From assembly GCA_013153375.1 (NCBI GenBank), contig JAADEN010000179.1, forward strand, positions 1 through 5,952: a stretch of 5,952 nucleotides of DNA, given 5' to 3'. The notes beneath the pieces were generated by a model. That model did no database searches, was not told the origin of the DNA, and saw nothing but the letters and a program-made list of their open reading frames with translations. The DNA is from Chloroflexota bacterium (lineage in GTDB: Bacteria > Chloroflexota > Anaerolineae > Anaerolineales > DRMV01). Shown here one piece after another: positions 1 through 5,637 of this stretch. Both the position numbers and the translations under genes were made by a program. Numbering within the stretch: the first letter of the stretch is position 1; the number at the start of each line of letters is the position of its first letter.

Positions 1-38
1 GGCCGCGTCCTCGCCCTGCGTCCGGGCCCGCGCGGCGA

Positions 39-73
39 CGCGACCGCCCCGAAAAGGACCGCGGGTGGTCGCG
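39..73. other. GC-rich inverted repeat (possible hairpin) in the leftmost intergenic region
   Basis: Bases 39-49 can pair with bases 63-73 to give an 11-bp stem with one G-U wobble and a loop of about 13 bases containing GAAAAGG. No run of T follows on either side, so it is not a textbook intrinsic terminator. It may end an upstream gene lying outside the window, or be chance pairing in a very GC-rich stretch. The stretch 1-150 shows no recognisable protein in any frame: the three plus-strand frames are open for about 50 codons or more, but the translations are Arg/Pro/Ala-rich and look non-coding. Confidence 0.3.
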
Positions 74-110
74 CGGCGCTTCCCCGAGGCTGGGACGCCC
101 CGCGCGGCTC

Positions 111-138
111 AACTCGCGCCAGGGCCGGGCCGCGAGTT
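111..138. promoter_or_regulatory. Perfect 8-bp inverted repeat upstream of the acyl-CoA dehydrogenase promoter
   Basis: AACTCGCG at 111-118 is the exact reverse complement of CGCGAGTT at 131-138, separated by 12 bases. The repeat ends about 40 bases before the -10 element at 181-186. It could be a binding site for a dimeric repressor or activator of the operon, or the stem of a terminator for an upstream gene. No T-tract follows, which slightly favours the protein-binding reading. No regulator gene is visible in the window, so the role is inferred from position and symmetry only. Confidence 0.3.
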
Positions 139-177
139 CACCGCCCGGCGGCCATGACACCCGTCCTATGGCGCGCG

Positions 178-186
178 TGATATAAT
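178..186 (+). promoter_or_regulatory. Extended -10 promoter element (TGaTATAAT)
   Basis: The hexamer TATAAT at 181-186 is a perfect bacterial -10 box. It is preceded by TG with one intervening base, which is the extended -10 signature. It stands out as an AT island in very GC-rich sequence. Transcription would start near 193-194, leaving a leader of about 24 bases before the ATG at 217. There is no well-spaced -35 box: the nearest match, ATGACA at 154-159, is 21 bases away, which is too far. Extended -10 promoters often work without a strong -35. This is the likely promoter of the acyl-CoA dehydrogenase-etfB-etfA block. Confidence 0.7.
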
Positions 187-202
187 GGCCTCACCTTCCC
201 CT

Positions 203-207
203 GGAGG
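203..207 (+). promoter_or_regulatory. Ribosome binding site of the acyl-CoA dehydrogenase gene
   Basis: GGAGG lies nine bases before the ATG at 217. It supports that start over any internal methionine. Confidence 0.75.
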
Positions 208-216
208 ACAGCCAGC

Positions 217-1428
217 ATGGACTTCCAACTCACCGACGAACACCGCATGGTGCAGCAAATGGTGCGCGACTTCGCCCAAAAAGAGGTCGCGCCCAAGGTG
301 AAGGAGTACGACCGCAAGCACGAGCCCATCCCCGGCGTGCTGGAGCGCATGGGCGAACTGGGCATCCTGGGCATCAGCATCCCCGTCAAGTACGGCGGCC
401 AGGGCATGGACTACATCTCCCTGGGCCTGGTGAGCGAAGAACTGGAATATGTGGATTCCACCCTGCGGGTGGTCATGTCGGTGCACATGGGCCTGTGCGC
501 GTTGAGCATCTTGCACTGGGGCACCGAGGAGCAGAAGCAGAAGTTCCTGGTGCCGCTGGCCAGGGGCGAAAAGGTGGGCGCGGGCGCGTTCACCGAGCCG
601 GGCCACGGCTCCGACTTCGCCCGCATTCAGGGCACCGCGCGCCGCGAGGGCGATGTGTACATCCTCAACGGCGAGAAGATGTGGATCTCCCTGGCCACCA
701 AAGCCGACTACGCGCTGGTCACCATGCGCACCGACCCCCACGCGGACCCGCCCCACCGGGGCCTGACCACCTTCATCGTGGACCTGCACAGCCCCGGCGT
801 GACCCGCGGCGACATCAAGGGCAAACTGGGCGTGCGGGCCGGTTCCACGGGCTGGATCGCGTTCCAGAATGTGGAAGTGCCCGTGGAGAACCGCATCGGC
901 GAAGAGGGCGAGGGCTTCAAGGTGACCATGTCCGCGTTCGACCGGGGCCGCTACACCGTGGGCGCGGGCGCGGCCGGGCTCATCCGGGCCGCGCTGGACG
1001 CCAGCGTGGCCTACGCGCGCGAGCGCCGCACCTTCGGCAAGCCCATCGGCCAGCACCAACTCATCAAGCAGAAGATCGCCCAAATGGCTCGGGACTACGA
1101 AATCACCCGCCTGCTCTATCTGCAAACGGGCTGGCTGATGAACCAGGGCAAACGCTTCACCCGCCAGGCCTCGCTGACCAAGTGGTTCGGCACCGAGGCC
1201 GCGTTCCGGGCCGCGCACGAGGCCATCCAGGTCCACGGCGCGTACGGCTACAGCGACGAGTACGATGTGGAACGCTTCTTCCGCAACAGCCGCGGCGCGC
1301 TGATCTACGAAGGTTCCAGCGAGATCCAGACCTTGATTCAGGCCGATTACGCGCTGGGCTATCGCTACGACAAGCCCCTGCGCAAGGAATTGCCCCCCTA
1401 TGACCCGGAGGCGTGGTTGGCCGAATGA
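217..1428 (+). CDS. Acyl-CoA dehydrogenase (FAD-dependent), possibly glutaryl-CoA dehydrogenase-like
   Basis: This 403-residue protein should oxidise an acyl-CoA to the 2,3-enoyl-CoA, passing electrons from FAD to an electron transfer flavoprotein. Length and architecture fit the family: an N-terminal helical domain (about 1-118), a central beta domain (about 119-235) and a C-terminal helical domain. Visible family motifs are FTEPGHGSDF (125-134), NGEKMWIS (151-158, the flavin-contacting region), RRTFGKPIGQ (270-279) and IYEGSSEIQ (363-371). Glu365 sits in the YEG motif as the expected catalytic base, as in medium-chain acyl-CoA and glutaryl-CoA dehydrogenases. The segment DSTLRVVMSV (80-89) aligns with DSGYRSAMSV of human glutaryl-CoA dehydrogenase, so Arg84 and Glu77 match that enzyme's Arg94 and Glu87. 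The N-terminus and the region after the catalytic Glu (LIQADYALGYR) do not look like a classical glutaryl-CoA dehydrogenase, so the substrate stays open. The etfB and etfA genes follow, which supplies the electron acceptor. The start follows a good ribosome binding site and an extended -10 promoter. The family call is secure; the substrate is not. Confidence 0.95.
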   Translation: MDFQLTDEHRMVQQMVRDFAQKEVAPKVKEYDRKHEPIPGVLERMGELGILGISIPVKYGGQGMDYISLGLVSEELEYVDSTLRVVMSVHMGLCALSILHWGTEEQKQKFLVPLARGEKVGAGAFTEPGHGSDFARIQGTARREGDVYILNGEKMWISLATKADYALVTMRTDPHADPPHRGLTTFIVDLHSPGVTRGDIKGKLGVRAGSTGWIAFQNVEVPVENRIGEEGEGFKVTMSAFDRGRYTVGAGAAGLIRAALDASVAYARERRTFGKPIGQHQLIKQKIAQMARDYEITRLLYLQTGWLMNQGKRFTRQASLTKWFGTEAAFRAAHEAIQVHGAYGYSDEYDVERFFRNSRGALIYEGSSEIQTLIQADYALGYRYDKPLRKELPPYDPEAWLAE

Positions 1429-1430
1429 CC

Positions 1431-1450
1431 CCGGGCCGCGCCGCGCCCGG
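1431..1450 (+). other. Small GC hairpin in the acyl-CoA dehydrogenase-etfB spacer
   Basis: CCGGGC at 1431-1436 is the exact reverse complement of GCCCGG at 1445-1450, with an eight-base loop. It begins three bases after the stop codon. There is no T-tract, so it is unlikely to stop transcription fully. It could protect the 3' end of a processed upstream message or cause partial termination inside the operon. Chance pairing is also plausible at this base composition. Confidence 0.25.
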
Positions 1451-1482
1451 AGGCGTCCAACCACCACCCTGATTTCTCTAAA

Positions 1483-1490
1483 AGGAGGTG
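1483..1490 (+). promoter_or_regulatory. Near-perfect Shine-Dalgarno site that fixes the TTG start of etfB
   Basis: AGGAGGTG matches the 16S rRNA anti-Shine-Dalgarno over eight bases. From the end of GGAGG to the TTG at 1495 there are six bases. The spacing, together with the conserved MKIVVPVK beginning that it yields, decides for TTG as the start codon. The strong site may compensate for the weak start codon. Confidence 0.85.
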
Positions 1491-1494
1491 TGCC

Positions 1495-2274
1495 TTGAAG
1501 ATCGTCGTTCCCGTCAAAGTGGTTCCCGACACCGCGGCCACCCTCAAGGTCGAGGATGGCCGGGTGACCTGGGGCGACGCGCCGCTGGTGCTCAACCCCT
1601 GGGACGAGTTCGCGGTGGAGGCCGCGCTGCAAACCGTGGAGCAGCACGGCGGCACCGTGACCGTCATCAGCATGGGCGACGAGAGCGCGCTGGAGGCCAT
1701 CCGCAAGGCCCTGGCCATGGGCGCCAAAGAGGCCGTGCGCATCTACGACGACGCGCTGGCCGGCGCGGATGTGCGGGTCACCGCGCAGGTGCTGGCCGCC
1801 GCGGTGCGCAAAATGGGGGATGTGGACATGGTCTTCTTCGGCCGGCAGGCCGTGGATGGCGACACGGGCCTCACGCCCATGTACACCGCTCGCGCGCTGG
1901 GCTGGCCCTTCGTCGGCCTGGTGAGCGCGTTCACCGAAATGGATCCCGCGGGCCGCACCTTCGCCGCGGAGCGCAGCGTGGGCGAGGCCAAGCAGACCAT
2001 CCAGGCGCCCATGCCCGCGGTGGTCACCATCGCCAAGGAGTTCGCGGAGCCCCGCTACCCGTCCTTCATGGGCATCCGCAAGGCTTCCCGGGCCAAGGTG
2101 CCCGTGTGGAGCCTGGCCGACCTGGGCCTGGACGCGCCCGCGGCCAAAGTGCGCTGGCCCGAGATCACCATGCCGCCCAAACGGGAGGTCAAGGTGGAAT
2201 TCATCGAGGGCGCGACGCCGCGGGAGATCGCGGAGAAGTTGGTGGACAAACTCATCGAGGCCAAGGTGCTGTAA
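1495..2274 (+). CDS. etfB: Electron transfer flavoprotein subunit beta
   Basis: This is the 259-residue beta subunit of the heterodimeric ETF, a soluble electron carrier that takes electrons from acyl-CoA dehydrogenases. Length is typical. Family features are the N-terminal MKIVVPVKVVPDT, LNPWDEFAVEAAL (33-45), the nucleotide-binding segment GRQAVDGDTG (116-125), and the late segment EPRYPSFMGIRKASRAK (185-201), which matches the conserved EPRYPSLKGIMxAKKK pattern. In canonical ETF this subunit binds structural AMP. The DGDT stretch resembles the bifurcating/FixA-type DGDTAQVGP more than the DDDC of human ETF, but the following residues (GLTP) fit neither well, so the ETF type is unresolved. 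The start is TTG, chosen because of the excellent Shine-Dalgarno site and the conserved N-terminus. The gene lies 66 bases after the acyl-CoA dehydrogenase gene and 12 bases before etfA, so co-transcription is likely. Confidence 0.95.
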   Translation: MKIVVPVKVVPDTAATLKVEDGRVTWGDAPLVLNPWDEFAVEAALQTVEQHGGTVTVISMGDESALEAIRKALAMGAKEAVRIYDDALAGADVRVTAQVLAAAVRKMGDVDMVFFGRQAVDGDTGLTPMYTARALGWPFVGLVSAFTEMDPAGRTFAAERSVGEAKQTIQAPMPAVVTIAKEFAEPRYPSFMGIRKASRAKVPVWSLADLGLDAPAAKVRWPEITMPPKREVKVEFIEGATPREIAEKLVDKLIEAKVL

Positions 2275-2279
2275 GGAGG
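2273..2279 (+). promoter_or_regulatory. Ribosome binding site of etfA overlapping the etfB stop codon
   Basis: AAGGAGG begins inside the TAA stop of etfB (2272-2274) and lies seven bases before the etfA ATG at 2287. The arrangement suggests translational coupling, which would help keep the two ETF subunits in equal amounts. Confidence 0.8.
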
Positions 2280-2286
2280 CGGGGTC

Positions 2287-3309
2287 ATGAGCAAGATTGC
2301 CGTTTATGTGGATCACTTCGGCGGCAAAGCGGCCGCCGCGTCGTGGGAAGCCCTGACCGCGGCCCAGACTTTGGCCCAGGGCCTGGGCGGCGAAGTGGTG
2401 GCCGTGGTGCTGGGCCAGGGCGTGGACGCGCTGGCCCAGGAGGCCGCGGCCCGCGGGCCCAAGGCCGTGCTGGTGGCCGACGACCCCGCGCTGGCCGAGT
2501 ATGTGCCCGACGCGTACGCGGACACTCTGGTGGCCCTCACCCCCGCGCACGACATCGCGGTGTGGGTCTTCCCCACCACCATGCGGGGCCGGGAGTTGGC
2601 CGGCCTGACCGCGGCGGGCCTGGATGTGGGCGCGCTGCCCGATGTGACCGACCTGGCCGTGGAGGACGGCAAGATCGTGGCCATCCGGCCCGTGTACGCG
2701 GGCAAACTGCTGGCCAAGGTCGAGACCGAACCGCCCGCGGTGGTCACCACCCGGGTGCGGGCCTTCCCCGCGGCCGAGGCCGGTGAGGCTACGGCCGAGA
2801 TCGTATCCGTGCCCGCGCAGGTCAGCGACACGGCCCAGGCCGTCAAATCCCTGGGCTTCAGCCAGGCCGCGGGGGGCGTGAGCCTGACCGAGGCGTCCAT
2901 CATTGTCTCGGGCGGCCGGGGCGTGGCCAACACCGACAAGGTGCCCGGCGACGAGAAGGAGAAGGCCCAGAAGGGCTTCGAAATGCTGGGCGAACTGGCC
3001 CGCCTGCTGGGCGGCGCGCTGGGCGCCAGCCGGGCCGCGGTGGACGCGGGCTACATCTCCTACGACCACCAGGTGGGCCAGACGGGCAAGGTGGTCTCGC
3101 CCGACCTGTACATCGCGTGCGGCATCTCGGGCGCGATCCAGCACCTGGCCGGGATGCGCACCAGCAAGGTCATCGTGGCCATCAACACCGACCCCGAAGC
3201 GCCCATCTTCAAGGTGGCCCGCTACGGCGTGGTGGCCGACCTGTGGGATGTGGTGCCCGAACTCATCCAGGTGGTCAAGGAGCGCGGTCTGGCCAAAGAG
3301 CAGGCGTAG
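2287..3309 (+). CDS. etfA: Electron transfer flavoprotein subunit alpha
   Basis: This 340-residue protein is the FAD-binding alpha subunit of ETF, partner of the product of the gene just upstream. The N-terminal half (about 1-190) is the ETF alpha/beta nucleotide-binding-like domain. The C-terminal half (about 200-335) is the conserved FAD domain. Motifs seen are VSGGRGV (207-213), GASRAAVDAGY (246-256), QVGQTGKVVSPDLYIA (262-277), GISGAIQHLAGM (279-290) and INTDPEAPIF (299-308). Arg249, Thr266 and His286 occupy the positions of the flavin-contacting Arg, Thr and His of human ETF alpha, so the FAD site looks intact. There is no extra N-terminal ferredoxin-like domain. Most family members have Lys in INKDPEAPIF; here it is Thr, a variant I believe occurs in homologues. 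It is the last gene of the block and is followed by a hairpin. The identification is firm; whether the complex is a simple carrier or a bifurcating type cannot be read from this gene alone. Confidence 0.96.
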   Translation: MSKIAVYVDHFGGKAAAASWEALTAAQTLAQGLGGEVVAVVLGQGVDALAQEAAARGPKAVLVADDPALAEYVPDAYADTLVALTPAHDIAVWVFPTTMRGRELAGLTAAGLDVGALPDVTDLAVEDGKIVAIRPVYAGKLLAKVETEPPAVVTTRVRAFPAAEAGEATAEIVSVPAQVSDTAQAVKSLGFSQAAGGVSLTEASIIVSGGRGVANTDKVPGDEKEKAQKGFEMLGELARLLGGALGASRAAVDAGYISYDHQVGQTGKVVSPDLYIACGISGAIQHLAGMRTSKVIVAINTDPEAPIFKVARYGVVADLWDVVPELIQVVKERGLAKEQA

Positions 3310-3343
3310 CCGCCCGCTCCTTTCCTTCCCTCAGCAACAAGTT

Positions 3344-3374
3344 GCAGGCGCGGGCTCGCGAGGCCCGCGCCTGC
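3344..3374. terminator. Perfect 12-bp hairpin between convergent genes, candidate bidirectional terminator
   Basis: Bases 3344-3355 are the exact reverse complement of 3363-3374, with a seven-base loop (TCGCGAG). It starts 34 bases after the etfA stop and ends 35 bases before the stop of the oppositely directed dehydrogenase-like gene, so it is almost centred in the gap. There is no strong T-run on either side (TGGTCTT on the plus strand, AACTTGTTGC on the minus strand). This weakens the case for an ordinary intrinsic terminator, although GC-rich bacteria often have terminators with poor U-tracts. A small competing hairpin, GCAAC-AA-GTTGC, lies at 3334-3345. The rest of the 100-base gap holds no gene that I can see. 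Confidence 0.6.
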
Positions 3375-3409
3375 TGGTCTTCCGCACGGTGCAGGCCCTG
3401 CGGTCTGGA

Positions 3410-4591
3410 TCACACCCCGGGCACGCCTTCCCATTGGGCGTGGATGCCGTAGGGGGCCAGGGCCTCCAGCAGGGGGCCGGGCGGCAGGTGCTGCAAGGGC
3501 GAGAGCAGGCCCCGGGCGCGCACCCGGCCCGTGGCCAGCAGCAGCGCGGCCGCGGCCGCGGTGAAGCCCACGGTGCGCTGCATGGCCAGCAGGCCCGTGT
3601 CCAGGTCGCGGTAGTCCAGAATCTGGGCCGCGCGGCGCACGGGCCGGCCCTGGGTCTCGCCCTCCACCTCCACCCGCACCAGCGCGATGTCCCGCTCGTG
3701 GGGCGCGTAGCGCAGGCGAGGCTCCAGCAGAGCCTGCAGGAAGCGGGCCGGGGCCACGCGCGCGCCGTCCACGGTCACGGGCTCGGGGTCGAGGAAGCCC
3801 AGTTCCACCCAAGCCCGCCACAGCGCGCAGTGGCCGGGCCAGCGCAACGAGTAGCGCCCCGCGGTGCACACCTCGTGCAGGCCCAGCCGCGCCAGATAGC
3901 GGGTCACATCGCCGTTGGGGTAGGCCTCCAGTTCGGCCAGGTCGGGCACGGTGTAGCGGAAGCAGTGCTCGGCGCGGAACAGCGCGTCCGCGGGGATGTC
4001 CACCGCGCGGCCGTGCTGCACGATGCGGGCCGGGCGGCGGTACGCGGCCAGCACCCCGGCGAAGGTCCACGAAATCTTGTAGTGCAAAGGCGGCGTCGCG
4101 GCCGCGGGCTCGGGGATGCCCGCACCGAACACCCGCCACAGCCGCACCCGCTCCAGGCCCTCCAGCAGCACCCGGGAGAGGACCAGATCCAGGCCGGGGT
4201 CGAGCCCGGCCTCGGGCAGCAGGGCCACGCCCTGCCGCGCGGCCTGTTGGCCCAGGGCCGTGAACTCGGGCAGGGGGTACGACGCATCCACATAGTGCAC
4301 CCCGCGCGCCACCGCTTCCCGGGCCAAAGCCAGGCGCACCGCGGGCGGCGTCAGGCCGATGACCACGGCCACGGGGTCGTCCCAGGCCGGGGCCAGAGCC
4401 GCGGCGTCGGACGCGTCCGCGCGCAGAGGGCGCAGTTTGGGCGAGGGGTAGCGTTCCTGCAGCGCGGTCAGCGCGTCCGCGCGCGGGTCGGCCACCCACA
4501 CCCGGGCCACTTCGGGCCGCGCCAGCAGGAAGTGCACAGCCGCGATGCCTTGCAGGCCCGCGCCGGCAACCAGAACGGCAAGGTCGGACAT
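3410..4591 (-). CDS. Saccharopine dehydrogenase-like NAD(P)-dependent oxidoreductase
   Basis: This 393-residue protein belongs to the saccharopine dehydrogenase/reductase (LYS9-like) family, whose members act on saccharopine, carboxynorspermidine or related secondary amines using NAD(P). An N-terminal Rossmann fold is marked by VLVAGAGLQG (6-15, GxGxxG) and an acidic residue, Asp35, at the end of strand two, which suggests NAD rather than NADP. GVHYVDASY (97-105) and PEAGLDPGLD (126-135) match the conserved family pattern around GLDPG. Later segments KISWTF (172-177), EAYPNGD (222-228) and RYSLRWPGHC (246-255) match the family's typical TLRYPGHC region. Length is normal for stand-alone members. 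The start is chosen at the ATG preceded by GGAGG (4597-4601) because the Rossmann motif begins right after it. The frame stays open upstream for 341 more codons, but that part is a shadow of the neighbouring gene. It is the third gene of the minus-strand block after aroB and the FemABX-family gene. The real substrate is unknown; nothing else for lysine or polyamine metabolism is in the window. Confidence 0.85.
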   Translation of the reverse strand: MSDLAVLVAGAGLQGIAAVHFLLARPEVARVWVADPRADALTALQERYPSPKLRPLRADASDAAALAPAWDDPVAVVIGLTPPAVRLALAREAVARGVHYVDASYPLPEFTALGQQAARQGVALLPEAGLDPGLDLVLSRVLLEGLERVRLWRVFGAGIPEPAAATPPLHYKISWTFAGVLAAYRRPARIVQHGRAVDIPADALFRAEHCFRYTVPDLAELEAYPNGDVTRYLARLGLHEVCTAGRYSLRWPGHCALWRAWVELGFLDPEPVTVDGARVAPARFLQALLEPRLRYAPHERDIALVRVEVEGETQGRPVRRAAQILDYRDLDTGLLAMQRTVGFTAAAAALLLATGRVRARGLLSPLQHLPPGPLLEALAPYGIHAQWEGVPGV

Positions 4592-4596
4592 GGGAG

Positions 4597-4601
4597 CCTC
4601 C
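4597..4601 (-). promoter_or_regulatory. Ribosome binding site of the saccharopine dehydrogenase-like gene
   Basis: Read on the minus strand, GGAGG lies five bases upstream of the ATG (4591-4589). It fixes the start of the downstream gene and rejects the much longer open frame. Confidence 0.75.
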
Positions 4602-4604
4602 GAA

Positions 4605-4663
4605 GAGTGGGGAGTGGGAAGTGGAGAGTGGGCAGCAGGTCGTCGGTAGTCGTCAGTCGTCAG
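4605..4663. repeat. Heptamer-periodic low-complexity spacer
   Basis: This spacer between the two minus-strand genes can be laid out as eight consecutive seven-base units with no slip. Units starting at 4605, 4612 and 4626 are GAGTGGG and the one at 4619 is AAGTGGA. The unit at 4633 (CAGCAGG) is a poor match. Those at 4640, 4647 and 4654 are TCGTCGG, TAGTCGT and CAGTCGT, and CAG begins a further unit. The last bases overlap the stop codon of the FemABX-family gene (4660-4662). Two unit types thus share one phase. Short heptanucleotide tandem repeats are known between genes in some bacteria, for example the STRR repeats of cyanobacteria; kinship with those is not shown here. The remaining few bases of the spacer hold only the ribosome binding site. 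Confidence 0.7.
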
Positions 4664-5637
4664 GTGCGCACGCGCCACAGGTAGAGCCGGTACAGCAGGG
4701 AGCGATAGACCCGATCCCAGGGGCCCGCGGCGCGGCGCACCTGGCCGCCAAAGCCGCGCTTGAAGCGGTACACGCCCCACAGGCCGTCCCGACGGCGGGT
4801 GAACTGGGCCTCCAGGTCGGCCTCGTCCGCGTCGGGCACGCCCCAAAGGTCGTATTCCTCCGCGCCGTGGGCCCTGGCCCAACGCATGGCTTCCCACTGC
4901 AACAGATAAGTGGGCATGCGGTTGCGATGCCGGTTGGACGACGCGCCGTAGAAGTACCACGCCCGCCGGCCCCGCCGAAAGACCATGAGCGCGGCCAGGG
5001 GCTCGCCCTGGTACTCGGCCACCAGCAGTTCGGCCTCGCGCCGGGGGTGGAACAACGCGTAAGCCCGCCGATAATACGCGGCCGGGTGCAGGGGGAACCC
5101 GTCCCGTTGGGCCGTGGTCTGCAGCAGCGCGTAGAAGCCGTCGAGATCGTCCCAGGGCCGCACGGTCACGCCCTTGCGCGCGGCCAGGCGGATGTTGTAG
5201 CGGGTCTTCTGCTTCATGCGGGCCAGGATGGTCTCTTCGTCGGGCCGCAGGTCCACCACGATGGTGCGGGGCGGCTGCACGCTGTGGGGCGAGACGCGGA
5301 AGCCCGGCGGCGGGGCGGGGGCCTCCTCCTGCCAGGCGTCGGGCTCGACTTTGAGGAACACGGCCCGGCGGGCCCGCGCGTGCGCGTCGATGGCCGCCCA
5401 CAGCGCCGCTGAAGGCGGCCCCACGGGGCCTTTGGGCACATAACCCAGATGGAAGCCCAGGGGCAGGGGCCGCCACAGCACCAGCGCGCCGCTTTCGCCC
5501 ACGATGAAGGGCGTGGCCTGCCAGCCGAACTCGGACTTGAGTTGGGCCCAGGGCCGGGTTTGCAGCAGGTGCGCGTCGGGGTGTTGGGCCAGGAACGCGT
5601 CCCACGCGTCCCACGAAACGGGGACGAGATCAGTCAT
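4660..5637 (-). CDS. FemABX-family peptidoglycan (lipid II) aminoacyltransferase
   Basis: This 325-residue protein matches the FemABX family, GNAT-fold enzymes that use aminoacyl-tRNA to add amino acids to the peptide stem of peptidoglycan precursors, on the cytoplasmic side of the membrane. Family features are an early QTRPWAQLKSEFGW (26-39), GYVPKGPVG (65-73), MKQKTRYNIRLAARKGV (141-157, the typical K-x-R-x-NIR-x-A-x-KGV block), YFYGASS (228-234), EEYDLWGVPD (260-269) and GVYRFKRGFGG (288-298). Length is near that of the short FemX type, and I see no room for the long coiled-coil arm of staphylococcal FemA. There is no signal peptide. The ATG overlaps the aroB stop by eight bases (ATGACTGA), with GGGAG upstream, so it is probably translated by coupling to aroB. 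The amino acid added cannot be told from sequence. Some family members act on other substrates, so cell-wall bridge formation is likely but not proven. Confidence 0.88.
   Translation of the reverse strand: MTDLVPVSWDAWDAFLAQHPDAHLLQTRPWAQLKSEFGWQATPFIVGESGALVLWRPLPLGFHLGYVPKGPVGPPSAALWAAIDAHARARRAVFLKVEPDAWQEEAPAPPPGFRVSPHSVQPPRTIVVDLRPDEETILARMKQKTRYNIRLAARKGVTVRPWDDLDGFYALLQTTAQRDGFPLHPAAYYRRAYALFHPRREAELLVAEYQGEPLAALMVFRRGRRAWYFYGASSNRHRNRMPTYLLQWEAMRWARAHGAEEYDLWGVPDADEADLEAQFTRRRDGLWGVYRFKRGFGGQVRRAAGPWDRVYRSLLYRLYLWRVRT

Noticed and set aside
1..150. Possible end of an upstream protein-coding gene on the plus strand
   Set aside because: All three frames stay open for about 50 codons or more only because of GC content. 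Their translations show no recognisable motif, and two GC-rich inverted repeats occupy the region.
154..159. ATGACA as a -35 box for the promoter at 181-186
   Set aside because: The 21-base spacing to the -10 box is outside the usual 16-18 range; the extended -10 alone explains the promoter better.
1488..2786. A 432-codon plus-strand frame overlapping etfB and etfA
   Set aside because: It is a Gly/Arg/Ala-rich out-of-frame shadow with no recognisable domain.
166..3144. A 992-codon open frame on the minus strand opposite the dehydrogenase and ETF genes
   Set aside because: The translation is rich in His, Gly, Arg and Ala with no family motif. It is the antisense shadow expected opposite GC-rich genes, and the plus-strand proteins are unmistakable.
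4605..4663. Heptamer region as a CRISPR array or transposon end
   Set aside because: The units are only seven bases long with no spacers, no terminal inverted repeats and no transposase or cas gene nearby.
2903..4684. A 593-codon plus-strand frame crossing the end of etfA and the convergent gene
   Set aside because: It is low-complexity Arg/Gly/Gln-rich shadow sequence that runs through the hairpin and antisense to a well-supported gene.
4592..5614. A possible 341-residue N-terminal extension of the saccharopine dehydrogenase-like protein
   Set aside because: The extension is an out-of-frame reading of the FemABX-family gene and the heptamer spacer. The Rossmann motif and a ribosome binding site place the start at 4591.
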